Source: an uncultured Anaeromusa sp.
GTDB taxonomy: Bacteria; Bacillota; Negativicutes; Anaeromusales; Anaeromusaceae
Direction of reading: 5' to 3'
Assembly (NCBI RefSeq): GCF_963668665.1
Contig: NZ_OY764902.1
Location: forward strand, 2,494,001 to 2,558,000
Length of the DNA: 64,000 nucleotides
Part shown: positions 35,456-46,187 of the stretch, one piece after another
Position numbering within the stretch: the stretch's first letter is position 1
Layout: each line of letters opens with the position of its first letter
Notes under the pieces: generated by a model
Seen by the model: the letters and a program-made list of their open reading frames with translations, nothing else
Told to the model about the DNA's origin: nothing
The model's database searches: none
Position numbers and translations under genes: made by a program

Positions 35456-36877
35456 ATGGGAATGGTTGGCGATTTATGCAAAAAGCTGACTGAATTGGCA
35501 ATAGAAGACGTTGCGTACTTGGAGCGCATGGGAGCGTTGCTGCCGGTAGCGGCAGACTTGGCGCATGCGCAGCTGACTTTGTATGTGCGCGCTGCAGAGC
35601 GCCAGGTGGTGGTTGTTGCGGCCCAGGCCAGGCCCCATACTACCTTTGTGCGTTACAAGCCTCATTTACTGGGAACCGTGGTTCCTTGCCTGGAGGAGCC
35701 GCTCATTGAGTACTCTTTGAAGCATGGACAGAGCATTTTGGGGCAGCGGGAATGGGCTCTAGGCATGCTGGGGCAGATGCAGACGCTGCCTGTGTGCAAT
35801 GCCCAAGGCGAAGTTATTGCCGTTTTGAGCTGTGAGTCTAGCATGGAAGAAGCCGGTGCAGCTGGGCATGAATTGCTTTTAGAGACGGCGCAATGGCTGC
35901 TCTTGGCGGCGGTTCCTGCGGTGCCGGCAGCTTGCTTTAAGACGCTCACGGCCAGCGATGGCATTATTCTTGTGGATCCCAAGGGGCAAATCTTGTTCGC
36001 CAACGCGGCGGCGGCGCACATGTATCGTGTGTTGGGGGCGGCGCAATTGCCGGGACGGCATATTTACGAGCGGGGCTTAGAGCTGCAGTTTGTAGAAAAA
36101 GCCCATGCGGCGCAGCAACCGGCGGAAGCCGAGTGTGAAGCAGGCGGCATGGTACTGGTCATGAGGGCCCTGCCTGTTTTACATAAAGGCAAGGTGCAGC
36201 GTTTAGTGGTGCTGGTGTCTGACGTGACGGAGCTGCGCAAAAAAGAAAAAGAACTGCTCATTAAGTCGGCGGTCATTCAGGAAATTCATCATCGAGTGAA
36301 GAACAATCTGCAGACCATTGCCAGTCTGCTGCGGCTGCAGGCGCGGCGCAGCACCTCGCCGGAGGTGCAGGCGGCGCTGAGGGAAAGCGTCAACCGCATA
36401 CTCAGCATTTCCGTTGTGCACGAATTTTTATCTCAGCAGGATGCGGAAATCATCGACGTAGCGGAAGTGGCGCGTAATATACTGGAGACAGTTAGCCAAA
36501 ACATGCTGGAGCCTGAATTTGATTTGAATACGGAACTGGACGGCAATACGGTCATTTTGCCGTCCGAACAGGCTAGCAGCTTGGCCTTGGTCATTAACGA
36601 ACTCATTCAAAATTCGTTGGAGCATGCCTTTGTAGGCAGAAAAAAAGGCACCATCGGCATTTCCATCAGCAGCAGCGAGGACATGTACGAAGTGGTGATT
36701 TACGACGACGGTGTCGGCTTGCCAGAAACCTTTGCCATACAGGACTTGCAAAGCCTAGGCCTGCAAATTTCCCGAACCCTTGTGGAATCAGATCTGGGCG
36801 GGCGCTTTTCGCTGGAAAGCTGCCAAGGAACCAGGGCGCGCATTACCATTCCCAAATCAGTTGAAGGAGGACGCTAG
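35456..36877 (+). CDS. Sensor histidine kinase, PdtaS/EutW type
   Basis: A 473-residue soluble kinase. Residues about 5-150 look like the GAF_PdtaS domain, 160-265 are PAS-like (DGIILVDPKGQILFANAAAA), then comes a HisKA_2 dimerisation helix with the phospho-acceptor His in IHHRVKNNLQTIASLLRLQ and an HATPase_c domain with NELIQNSLEHAF and DDGVGLP. There is no membrane segment, so it reads a cytoplasmic signal. AAGGAGGGG precedes the ATG. Two bases separate it from the ANTAR response regulator, its certain partner. The signal is unknown. Confidence 0.9.
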   Translation: MGMVGDLCKKLTELAIEDVAYLERMGALLPVAADLAHAQLTLYVRAAERQVVVVAAQARPHTTFVRYKPHLLGTVVPCLEEPLIEYSLKHGQSILGQREWALGMLGQMQTLPVCNAQGEVIAVLSCESSMEEAGAAGHELLLETAQWLLLAAVPAVPAACFKTLTASDGIILVDPKGQILFANAAAAHMYRVLGAAQLPGRHIYERGLELQFVEKAHAAQQPAEAECEAGGMVLVMRALPVLHKGKVQRLVVLVSDVTELRKKEKELLIKSAVIQEIHHRVKNNLQTIASLLRLQARRSTSPEVQAALRESVNRILSISVVHEFLSQQDAEIIDVAEVARNILETVSQNMLEPEFDLNTELDGNTVILPSEQASSLALVINELIQNSLEHAFVGRKKGTIGISISSSEDMYEVVIYDDGVGLPETFAIQDLQSLGLQISRTLVESDLGGRFSLESCQGTRARITIPKSVEGGR

Positions 36878-36879
36878 CT

Positions 36880-37455
36880 ATGAGACCGTTACGCATTGTT
36901 ATTGCCGACAACGAATCAATTATTCGCATGGATTTGAAGGAAATGCTGGAAGAAGCCGGACACACTGTGGTTGGTGAAGCTGTCAACGGTCAAAAAGCCG
37001 TGGAATTGGCCAAGAAGTATCGGCCGGATCTGGTCATTATGGACGTGAAAATGCCAAATATGGACGGAATAACGGCGGCAAAGCTTATTTCTGCGGAAAA
37101 ACTGGCGCCTGTACTGCTCTTGACGGCGTTTAGTCAAAAAGAAATTGTGGAAAAGGCCAAAGAGTCTGGCGTCTTAGCGTATTTGGTGAAACCGGTAAAA
37201 GAAGCCAATTTGTTTCCGGCCATTGAGATTGCCCTGTCTCGTTTTGGAGAAATGCAAGAGCTGGAAAAAGAGTTGGAAGACTTGAAACACTCCTTGGAAA
37301 CGCGTAAAATCCTTGATCGGGCGAAGGGAATATTGATGGACGCCCATCATTTGAATGAAAGCGAGGCTTTTCGTCGTATTCAGCAATACAGCATGGCGAA
37401 ACGCATTTCCATTCGCGAAGTGGCTGAAGCTATCATTCATGCAGCTACTAAATAA
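36880..37455 (+). CDS. ANTAR-domain response regulator (transcription antiterminator)
   Basis: A 191-residue regulator: receiver domain with acidic IADNESIIRMD, phospho-acceptor Asp in VIMDVKMPNMDG, Thr in LLLTAF and Lys in YLVKPVKE; a coiled helix (about 125-140); and a C-terminal ANTAR domain ILDRAKGILMDAHHLNESEAFRRIQ. ANTAR proteins such as EutV and NasR bind paired hexaloop hairpins in mRNA leaders and prevent termination. No ethanolamine or nitrogen genes are adjacent; the RNA target must be elsewhere. GGAGG before the ATG overlaps the end of the kinase gene. Confidence 0.92.
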   Translation: MRPLRIVIADNESIIRMDLKEMLEEAGHTVVGEAVNGQKAVELAKKYRPDLVIMDVKMPNMDGITAAKLISAEKLAPVLLLTAFSQKEIVEKAKESGVLAYLVKPVKEANLFPAIEIALSRFGEMQELEKELEDLKHSLETRKILDRAKGILMDAHHLNESEAFRRIQQYSMAKRISIREVAEAIIHAATK

Positions 37456-37522
37456 ATAGGCGTGTACAGGTGTAAAAAAGAGCGCAAAAAAGAAAACAAG
37501 GGTGATTTTGGGGATAAATAAG

Positions 37523-37551
37523 AAAAACGGCTGAAAACAGCCGTTTTTTTT
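37523..37551 (+). terminator. Intrinsic terminator of the kinase-ANTAR operon
   Basis: AAAAACGGCTG, loop AAAA, CAGCCGTTTTTTTT. Confidence 0.92.
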
Positions 37552-37602
37552 CAAGAGAGCTCTTGATTTTTTTGAGCGTTTTCTATATCATAAGAAATGT
37601 GA

Positions 37603-37629
37603 TTAGCACTCTATCAAGGTGAGTGCTAA
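37603..37629. promoter_or_regulatory. CIRCE element (HrcA operator) of groESL
   Basis: TTAGCACTC, 9-bp spacer, GAGTGCTAA: a perfect match to the CIRCE consensus, 35 bases before groES. The HrcA repressor binds here until heat shock. A weak promoter (TTGATT at 37563, TATCAT at 37586) lies just upstream. Confidence 0.97.
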
Positions 37630-37663
37630 CAAAAATAAGACATCTTCAAGGGAGGGTATCTAG

Positions 37664-37948
<285 letters not shown>

Positions 37949-37977
37949 TCGGCGCAAGCCTAGGCGTAAGCATATAA

Positions 37978-39642
<1,665 letters not shown>

Positions 39643-39678
39643 TCAAGCCCCCTTGTTACCGGAATTTCCTTGAAATTA

Positions 39679-39722
39679 GAGGCTGTTCACGAGCGATTAA
39701 GCTCGTGGGCAGCTTCTTTTTT
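39679..39722 (+). terminator. Intrinsic terminator of groESL
   Basis: GAGGCTG..CACGAGC pairs with GCTCGTG..GCAGCTTC, then TTTTTTG. Confidence 0.88.
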
Positions 39723-39744
39723 GTATACAGCAGAATTTGAAATT

Positions 39745-39780
39745 GAACCGCGAAATACACGAAAGACGCGAAAAGGGGTT
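39745..39780 (+). repeat. CGCGAAATACACGAAA repeat, second copy
   Basis: GAACCGCGAAATACACGAAA followed by GACGCGAAAAGGGG, nearly identical to 22057-22090. A/T-rich sequence without a gene follows up to 39900. Confidence 0.7.
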
Positions 39781-39908
39781 CAAGATTACCCTATTTTTTC
39801 CTTGCGCGGAACTATCGGATTTGCTATCATTTCACTAATAGGAATAATTTAAATTAATTTTTTGATTTTTCGTGGTTTTAAAGTACAGTGTAAAATGGAG
39901 GGCAAGGC

Positions 39909-40580
39909 GTGAGCGTGCAAAAACAAGAAGAAAATAGCAACGAATTTAAGAGTAATTTACCTGCTTGTCATTTGGACGCGCAGGGATTGGAGAGTTTATT
40001 GTCGCGGTTGGAGCGGGAAGGCGAAATCAACTGGCAAGCTGTGCTAGCTCGAGGCTGCAATCCGTTAGGGCGCAAGAAGAAAACAGAGGAAGAGGAAGAG
40101 GAAGAAGTCACAGTGAGCAGCCGTGAAGAGCTTTTTGCGGTGCTGGACGAATGGGGCCAGCCGGATCGGATGAGCTTGACTGTAGAGGTAGTGAATCGAG
40201 GGGCCCTGTCCTTTGTGCTGAAAAACTGCTATCCAGCGGCAGGATCGCTGGTGGTTCACGGTCTTTACCGGGAATGGGCGGAGCCTCTGCATGAAGAATT
40301 GCTGTCTTTTTTTAATTCCATAAGAGTGTCCGGGCGTGGAATTCTTTACTCCAAGATGGGTTTTAGCGTGGTGCATTCTTTTGTGCCTTTAGCGCTGGCC
40401 TTTGTTGTGGTTACCGGTCTGGAAATATTGCTTGTTCCCTACGAATATCGTTCAGGAGAAGCTTTGGGGTGGCTGACCGCTTTTTCGATACTGCTGACGC
40501 TGCGGGTGGCTTATTCTTTTTCCGATTACTTTATCACGAAGATTTTGCGCCGTTTTCCTTTTTGGGAGTGGCAGGGATAA
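39909..40580 (+). CDS. Unknown membrane protein with an acidic run
   Basis: I do not recognise this 223-residue protein. The first 75 residues are polar and end with RKKKTEEEEEEEV, a basic block directly followed by seven Glu. Residues 80-150 look like a mixed alpha/beta soluble domain. Two membrane helices lie at about 158-180 (VPLALAFVVVTGLEILLV) and 190-208, and a short basic cytoplasmic or external tail follows. It starts with GTG at 39909 after GGAGGG. It has its own terminator and stands between groEL and mqnE, so the neighbours give no clue. Confidence 0.7.
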   Translation: MSVQKQEENSNEFKSNLPACHLDAQGLESLLSRLEREGEINWQAVLARGCNPLGRKKKTEEEEEEEVTVSSREELFAVLDEWGQPDRMSLTVEVVNRGALSFVLKNCYPAAGSLVVHGLYREWAEPLHEELLSFFNSIRVSGRGILYSKMGFSVVHSFVPLALAFVVVTGLEILLVPYEYRSGEALGWLTAFSILLTLRVAYSFSDYFITKILRRFPFWEWQG

Positions 40581-40591
40581 AAACTGCTTCG

Positions 40592-40625
40592 GCAGGCTTG
40601 CAGCGCTTTGGCACTGCAAGCCTGC
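40592..40625 (+). terminator. Intrinsic terminator of the unknown membrane protein gene
   Basis: GCAGGCTTGCAG and CTGCAAGCCTGC form a perfect 12-bp stem with a TTTGTGTT tail. Confidence 0.75.
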
Positions 40626-40669
40626 TTTGTGTTGCACGGATTTAAAACAACAGACAAGGTGGCGTATAC

Positions 40670-41764
40670 ATGAAGGCGTTGGAGATTGCTGCTTCCAAAG
40701 CGAAAGCAGGGGAGAGGCTAAATTTAGAAGATGCGTTGGCGTTGTATGAACAGGCCAATTTGCTGGATTTAGGGGCGTGGGCTCGGGCGGCCAAGGAGCG
40801 CAGCAGCGGCAAGGAAGTCTACTATAATGTGAACCGTCATGTGAATTTGAGCAACGTTTGTACCGCAGGGTGTCCCTTGTGCGCTTTTTCTTGTAAGCAG
40901 GGCGATAAGCGAGGCTTTTTGCTTTCCCAAGAAGATGTGCTTGATTTGGTGGCCAGGGCGGTAGCGGAAGCGCCGGATCTTTCGGAAGTGCATATGGTGA
41001 GTTCGCTGCATCCTGATCAGCCTTTTTCGTACTACTTGGAGATCGTACGGGCAGTTAAGACCAAGTGGCCGCAATTGCATATTAAGGCGTTTACACCTGT
41101 GGAAATTTGGCATTTTGCCAAGCTGACCGGTTTGTCCTTTAGAGAAGTGCTGCGGCAGCTGCAGGAAGCTGGATTGGATTCTCTGCCAGGCGGCGGCGCG
41201 GAAATTCTGGATGACTCCGTACGGCGGCGCATTTGCCCGGATAAGGCGAACAGCGCAGAATGGATTGAAATTATCCGCACGGCGCATCAAATGAACATTC
41301 CTACGAATGCCACCATGCTTTACGGGCATGTGGAAACTCCAGAGCAGCGTCTGCGTCATTTGCTGACATTACGGGATATTCAAGATGAGACAGGCGGCTT
41401 TCAAGCCTTTGTGTCATTCCCTTTTCATCCGGCCAATACGGGTTTCGCTCAATTGCAGCGAGCTTCCGCCTGGGAAGATTTGAAGATGATTGCCTTGGCG
41501 AGGCTGGTGTTGGATAATGTGGAGCACATCAAATCGTTCTGGATGATGCTGACGATGCCTGTGGCGCAGCTGTCGCTGGCTTTTGGCGTAGATGATATGG
41601 ACGGAACCGTCATGGAAGAAAAGATTATTCATGCCGCGGGAAGTACTACGCGCAAGGGTATTACCAAAGAGGAGCTTTGCGGCATAATCCGGGAAACCGG
41701 CTATATTCCGGTGGAACGGGATACCTTTTATCACCCCTGCAACGGGAGGAATGAACATGAATGA
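40670..41764 (+). CDS. mqnE: Aminofutalosine synthase MqnE
   Basis: A 364-residue radical SAM enzyme that joins the MqnA product with an adenosyl radical to give 6-amino-6-deoxyfutalosine, the second step of the alternative menaquinone pathway. The cluster cysteines are C64, C68 and C71 (CTAGCPLC). VHMVSSLHPDQPFSYYLE, EAGLDSLPGGGAEI and ATMLYGHVE are shared with its relative MqnC. It heads an operon: the last eight bases overlap mqnA. No promoter is obvious in the short gap after the preceding terminator. Confidence 0.93.
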   Translation: MKALEIAASKAKAGERLNLEDALALYEQANLLDLGAWARAAKERSSGKEVYYNVNRHVNLSNVCTAGCPLCAFSCKQGDKRGFLLSQEDVLDLVARAVAEAPDLSEVHMVSSLHPDQPFSYYLEIVRAVKTKWPQLHIKAFTPVEIWHFAKLTGLSFREVLRQLQEAGLDSLPGGGAEILDDSVRRRICPDKANSAEWIEIIRTAHQMNIPTNATMLYGHVETPEQRLRHLLTLRDIQDETGGFQAFVSFPFHPANTGFAQLQRASAWEDLKMIALARLVLDNVEHIKSFWMMLTMPVAQLSLAFGVDDMDGTVMEEKIIHAAGSTTRKGITKEELCGIIRETGYIPVERDTFYHPCNGRNEHE

Positions 41765-42605
41765 AATGCGTCCTAGGGTAGGACATATTCAGTTTTTGAA
41801 CTGTTTGCCTTTGGATTATGCTTTGATGGAAGGCGGCTTTGCCGCTGGACTTGAGGTTGTCTGCGACGTGCCGGCCGTGTTGAACGGGAAGCTGTTGGCC
41901 GGCGAATTGGATGTCAGTCCGGTTTCGTCCATTATCTATGCACAGCATGCGGATAAGCTGCTGCTTTTGCCGGATTTATCCATCAGCGCCGAGACGGCGC
42001 TGGAAAGCATTTTGCTTGTTTCTAAAAAGCCTATAGAGGAACTGGAAGGCGGCAAGGTGCTACTGACGAGCAAGTCTGCTACTTCGCACCGCCAATTAAA
42101 AATTGTGCTGGCGCAGCATTACGGTTTGCGTCAAGTGAGCTATGAAACTACGACGTCTTTGTGGACGGAAGAGGTTTTGGATAAGGCTGACGCGGTGCTG
42201 TTCATCGGCGATGACGCCTTGGGGGCGTACTTGCATCAGCAAGAAGGCTACTATTATTATGATATGGGCGGCCAATGGCGGGCGCTGACTGGCGGCGGCA
42301 TGGTCTACGCGGTTTGGGTGGCTAGGCGTGAATTTGCCGCGGCACAGCCGCAGGCAGTGGCTCAAGTGCAGCAGCGCTTGCGAGAGGCTTTTACTTACGG
42401 CTTGGAGCATCTGGACGAGGCGGCGGCTTGGATTCGCCGGGACGGTTTTACGCCGGCAGAGATTGTGCATTATATCGGCCTTTTAAATTACGAGCTGACG
42501 CCCACACATCAGCAGGCGTTGCTGGGCTTTTACCAGCGGGCGCATGCGTTGGGACTGATTGAAAAAGTGCCGCAACTGGCATTTGCCGGGGAGGCGCAGG
42601 CATGA
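41757..42605 (+). CDS. mqnA: Chorismate dehydratase MqnA
   Basis: A 282-residue protein with a periplasmic-binding-protein-like fold but no signal peptide, as usual for MqnA. It removes water from chorismate to give 3-[(1-carboxyvinyl)oxy]benzoate, the first committed step. The start HIQFLNCLPLDYAL, the DVSPVSSIIYA segment, LTSKSATSHRQLKI and FIGDDAL match the family. GGGAGGA six bases before the ATG at 41757 sets the start (an ATG at 41751 overlaps that site). It overlaps mqnE and mqnC. Confidence 0.93.
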   Translation: MNEMRPRVGHIQFLNCLPLDYALMEGGFAAGLEVVCDVPAVLNGKLLAGELDVSPVSSIIYAQHADKLLLLPDLSISAETALESILLVSKKPIEELEGGKVLLTSKSATSHRQLKIVLAQHYGLRQVSYETTTSLWTEEVLDKADAVLFIGDDALGAYLHQQEGYYYYDMGGQWRALTGGGMVYAVWVARREFAAAQPQAVAQVQQRLREAFTYGLEHLDEAAAWIRRDGFTPAEIVHYIGLLNYELTPTHQQALLGFYQRAHALGLIEKVPQLAFAGEAQA

Positions 42606-43636
42606 AAAAAGAGGAAGCCTTGGCGCTTCTGGAAGAAGATATTTTAACGTTGGGCTTGGCGGCGGACGCTTGTCGGCGCCAACGTTTTCCAGACGATACG
42701 GTAACTTTTATTGTGGACCGCAACATTAACTATACAAATATTTGCACCAGCGAGTGTCGCTTTTGCGCTTTTTTTCGGCGTCCCGGACATCCGGAAGGCT
42801 ATGTGCTGACTCATGAAGAGGTGCTGGAGAAAGTCGGCGAGACGGTGGCGGCCGGAGGCACGCAAATCCTCATGCAAGGCGGGCTGCATCCGGATTTGCC
42901 TTTTTCCTGGTACTTGGATTTAGTGAAGGCGATTAAAGCGCGCTATGATATTGTAATTCATTCGTTTTCGCCGACAGAGATTCTTTATTTTTCCAGGCAA
43001 AGCGGTCTTTCAATACCGGAAGTGCTGCAGCAATTGAGGGAGGCTGGCCTTGACTCGCTGCCAGGAGGCGGCGCGGAAATTTTAGTAGATGAGATTCGCC
43101 AGCGCGTGAGCCCTAAAAAAATTTCCAGCGGCGAATGGCTGGACGTAATGCGCCAGGCGCAGCTTTTGGGCTTTGGCACGACAGCCACCATGGTCATCGG
43201 CATGGGGGAAAGCCGAGCGCAGCGGCTGGAGCATTTGGAGAAAATCAAACGCTTGCAAGAGGAAACCGGCGGCTTCCGGGCGTTCATCCTCTGGACGTAT
43301 CAACCGGGGAATAATGAGCTGGGGGGCGAAAAGATTTCCTCTTGGGAATACTTGCGTACGCTGGCGGTGGCGCGGCTGTATTTGGATAACATTCACACGG
43401 TGCAAGGCTCTTGGGTAACTCAGGGCAAGGAAATTGGGCAGTTGACCCTTGCTTTTGGCGCTAATGATTTGGGCAGCGTCATGCTGGAGGAAAATGTTGT
43501 TAAGGCGGCGGGTACGTCGCATGCGATGAATGTAGAGTCTATGGTTCGTCTGATTCGACAAGCCGGCAGAAAACCGGCGCAGCGTAATACAGTATATGAA
43601 ATTATCAAACGTTTTGATGATGAGGTGGAAGCATGA
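42602..43636 (+). CDS. mqnC: Cyclic dehypoxanthinyl futalosine synthase MqnC
   Basis: A 344-residue radical SAM enzyme that cyclises dehypoxanthinyl futalosine. Cluster cysteines are C48, C52 and C55 (CTSECRFC). QILMQGGLHPDLPFSWYLD, EAGLDSLPGGGAEILVDE and TATMVIGMGES distinguish it from MqnE. It overlaps mqnA by four bases (ATGA) and the following phosphorylase gene by four. Its substrate requires removal of the base from futalosine, which the next gene may supply. Confidence 0.94.
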   Translation: MKKEEALALLEEDILTLGLAADACRRQRFPDDTVTFIVDRNINYTNICTSECRFCAFFRRPGHPEGYVLTHEEVLEKVGETVAAGGTQILMQGGLHPDLPFSWYLDLVKAIKARYDIVIHSFSPTEILYFSRQSGLSIPEVLQQLREAGLDSLPGGGAEILVDEIRQRVSPKKISSGEWLDVMRQAQLLGFGTTATMVIGMGESRAQRLEHLEKIKRLQEETGGFRAFILWTYQPGNNELGGEKISSWEYLRTLAVARLYLDNIHTVQGSWVTQGKEIGQLTLAFGANDLGSVMLEENVVKAAGTSHAMNVESMVRLIRQAGRKPAQRNTVYEIIKRFDDEVEA

Positions 43637-44457
43637 AGGTAACGGTTCAAGCTGATTTTGCCGTCATCGGCGGCTCGGGTACTCTATCCAGTGATTTTCC
43701 CTTAGGGGCGGATGATCCAGGGGTTGTTCTTTTGGAAGACCAACTGGTTTTTGAAACGCCTTATGGTGAAAGTCCGCCGTTTCGGCTGTTTACGGTAGAT
43801 GAAAAGCCGGTGTTAACCTGCAAAATGCATGGCTGGGGCCGGCAGGTCAGCCGCGCCGACGCTTCTAGGCAGATTTTCTGGGTGCTCCGCGAGGCAGGCG
43901 TACGCCGCATTCTAGGGGAAGGCGGCGTTGGTACCGTCAATCATCTCCTGGACCCCCGGGATATTGTCATTCCACACGACTATTTGGATCAGTCCATGCG
44001 TAAAGATGTCGGCCTTGAGGGGCATTACCTGTTGGTGATGCGCGATGCGATCTGTCCGGAAATGCGGGAAGTGCTGGTAGAAACCGCTAAAGAACACTAT
44101 TTAGGACGTATTTTCAGCAGAGGAATATATGCGGTTACAGACGGACGGCATTTTGAAAGTCCGGCGGAAATCGCCATGCTCAAGGGCCATGCGGACATTG
44201 TTGGCCAGAGCATTTGTCCGGAAGTATATCTAGCAAGGGAAATCGGCGCCTGTTTTGCAGGGTTGTACTTTGTCGTCAATTACGGAGAAGGGGTTGTGAA
44301 AAACTGGTCCCACAAAGACTTACAAGATATTTTTTATGATGACGCCCCCATGCTCAGCCGCATTCTCCTTGACACAATTCGTCATTTGCGGACTGTGGGC
44401 GAGTGCGAATGCGCCAGCTTGCGTAAAGAAACGCTCTTAAAAGGTATTTACAAGTAG
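43633..44457 (+). CDS. MtnP/PNP-family nucleoside phosphorylase in the menaquinone operon
   Basis: A 274-residue member of the 5'-methylthioadenosine/purine-nucleoside phosphorylase family: IGGSGT at the start, the phosphate-site Arg/His regions, ILGEGGVGTVN, and VTDGRHFESPAEIAML with ICPEVYLAREIG. Where adenosine-type enzymes carry a TDYD segment, this one reads VVNYGEG; an Asn at this place usually goes with 6-oxopurines. Being coupled to mqnC by a four-base overlap, and with no mqnB in the window, it may take hypoxanthine (or adenine) from (amino)futalosine. Recycling of 5'-deoxyadenosine or methylthioadenosine is the alternative. Family certain, substrate not. Confidence 0.8.
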   Translation: MKVTVQADFAVIGGSGTLSSDFPLGADDPGVVLLEDQLVFETPYGESPPFRLFTVDEKPVLTCKMHGWGRQVSRADASRQIFWVLREAGVRRILGEGGVGTVNHLLDPRDIVIPHDYLDQSMRKDVGLEGHYLLVMRDAICPEMREVLVETAKEHYLGRIFSRGIYAVTDGRHFESPAEIAMLKGHADIVGQSICPEVYLAREIGACFAGLYFVVNYGEGVVKNWSHKDLQDIFYDDAPMLSRILLDTIRHLRTVGECECASLRKETLLKGIYK

Positions 44458-44503
44458 CCTCGGGTGTGGTTTAATTTTCTTCATATAGAAAGGGGGCTTG
44501 TTC

Positions 44504-46063
44504 ATGAGTGCCAAACAAAATGAATTTGTTTTGGTTATGGATTTCGGCGGGCAGTACAACCAGCTGATTGCCAGACGCGTCAGAGAGTGCAACGTATATT
44601 GCGAAGTTTTTCCGTATACGATGAGCATTGAAGAGATAAAAAAAATGCAGCCTAAAGGGATTATTTTTACCGGCGGCCCGAATAGTGTGTATGAAAAGGA
44701 TTCTGCCGTATGCAGTGCAGAACTTTTAAAGCTGGGAATTCCGGTTTTGGGAATTTGCTACGGCTCACAGCTTATGGCACATTTACTGGGGGGCAAGGTT
44801 GCAACCGCTCCGGTCAGCGAATATGGCAAAACGGAAGTCAGCATTAAAGGCGAAAGCTCTAAAATCTTTGCAGGGGTTTCCAAGGAAACGATTTGCTGGA
44901 TGAGTCATACGGATTATATTGCAGAAGCTCCGGCATCCTTTAAGGTTACAGCCTCTACACCTGTATGTCCGGTGGCAGCGATGGAAAATGAAACCGAAAA
45001 ACTCTATGCTGTACAGTTCCATCCGGAAGTTATGCATACCGTTGAAGGTATGAAAATGCTTCATAACTTTATTTTCAATGTATGTGAATGCAATGGCGAC
45101 TGGAAAATGGATTCCTTCGTAGAAGCGACAATTCAGAATCTTCGCCAGAAAATTGGCGGCGGAAAAGTTCTCTGCGCATTGTCGGGCGGGGTTGACTCCT
45201 CTGTTGCTGCTGTATTGCTGTCAAAAGCGGTCGGCAAACAACTGACCTGTGTATTTGTTGATCATGGCTTACTGAGAAAAAATGAAGGCGATGAAGTAGA
45301 AGCTATATTTGGCCCGGATGGTCATTATGATCTGAACTTCATTCGCGTAAATGTTAAAGAGCGTTTCTATGCAAAACTCAAGGGTGTTACTGATCCGGAA
45401 ACAAAGCGTAAAATTATTGGCGAAGAATTCATTCGTGTATTCGAAGATGAAGCTAAAAAAATTGGCAAAGTGGATTTCCTCGTACAGGGAACCATCTATC
45501 CGGACGTTATCGAAAGTGGTCTGGGCAAATCGGCGGTTATCAAATCCCATCATAATGTAGGCGGTCTGCCGGATTATGTTGATTTCAAAGAAATCGTAGA
45601 ACCGCTGCGCCTGTTATTTAAAGATGAAGTAAGAAAAGCTGGTCGGGAATTACAGATTCCGGAATATCTTGTCAGCCGTCAGCCGTTCCCAGGCCCGGGA
45701 CTTGGTATTCGTATCATCGGTGAAGTGACAGAAGAAAAAGTACAGATCGTTCAGGATGCGGATGCTATTTACCGTGAAGAAGTAGCAAAAGCCGGCGTAG
45801 CGAAAGATCTGGGACAGTATTTTGCAGCGCTCACCAATATGCGTTCGGTTGGTGTTATGGGGGATGGTCGTACGTATGATTATGCGATTGCTCTTCGTGC
45901 TGTTATGACATCTGATTTTATGACAGCTGAAAGCGCGCAGCTTCCGTGGGAAGTACTTGCGATTGTTACCAGCCGTATTGTAAATGAAGTAAAAGGCGTT
46001 AACCGTGTGCTTTATGATTGCACAGGGAAACCGCCAGCAACAATTGAATTTGAATAAGTAATT
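44504..46063 (+). CDS. guaA: GMP synthase (glutamine-hydrolysing)
   Basis: A 517-residue enzyme turning XMP into GMP; the stop codon is at about 46055-46057. The N-terminal glutaminase domain has Cys in GICYGSQLM and His/Glu in QFHPEV; the ATP-pyrophosphatase domain has the P-loop SGGVDSSV; the dimerisation domain ends [10 protein letters not shown]. Start at 44504 after AGGGGGC. Base use is unlike the neighbours: sampled lines are about 42-53% GC against 60-65% in mqnA and purE, with more A/T third positions, which suggests recent transfer from a lower-GC relative. It has its own terminator and no visible riboswitch. Confidence 0.93.
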
Positions 46064-46126
46064 TGTCGTGGGGCACAGTCATTTTTTCTCCAGAGGGCAA
46101 AGTGACGTAGCCTGCCCGACATAGAC

Positions 46127-46176
46127 AAAAAGACCTTGCATTGAAGCTTTTTAGAAGCTTGTGCAAGGTCTTTTTT
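46127..46176. terminator. Bidirectional terminator between guaA and the small minus-strand gene
   Basis: AAAAAGACCTTGCA and TGCAAGGTCTTTTTT pair, with an inner AGCTT/AAGCT stem. The A-run on the left lets it stop transcription from the right as well. Confidence 0.9.
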
Positions 46177-46187
46177 ATGCTGAGTTT

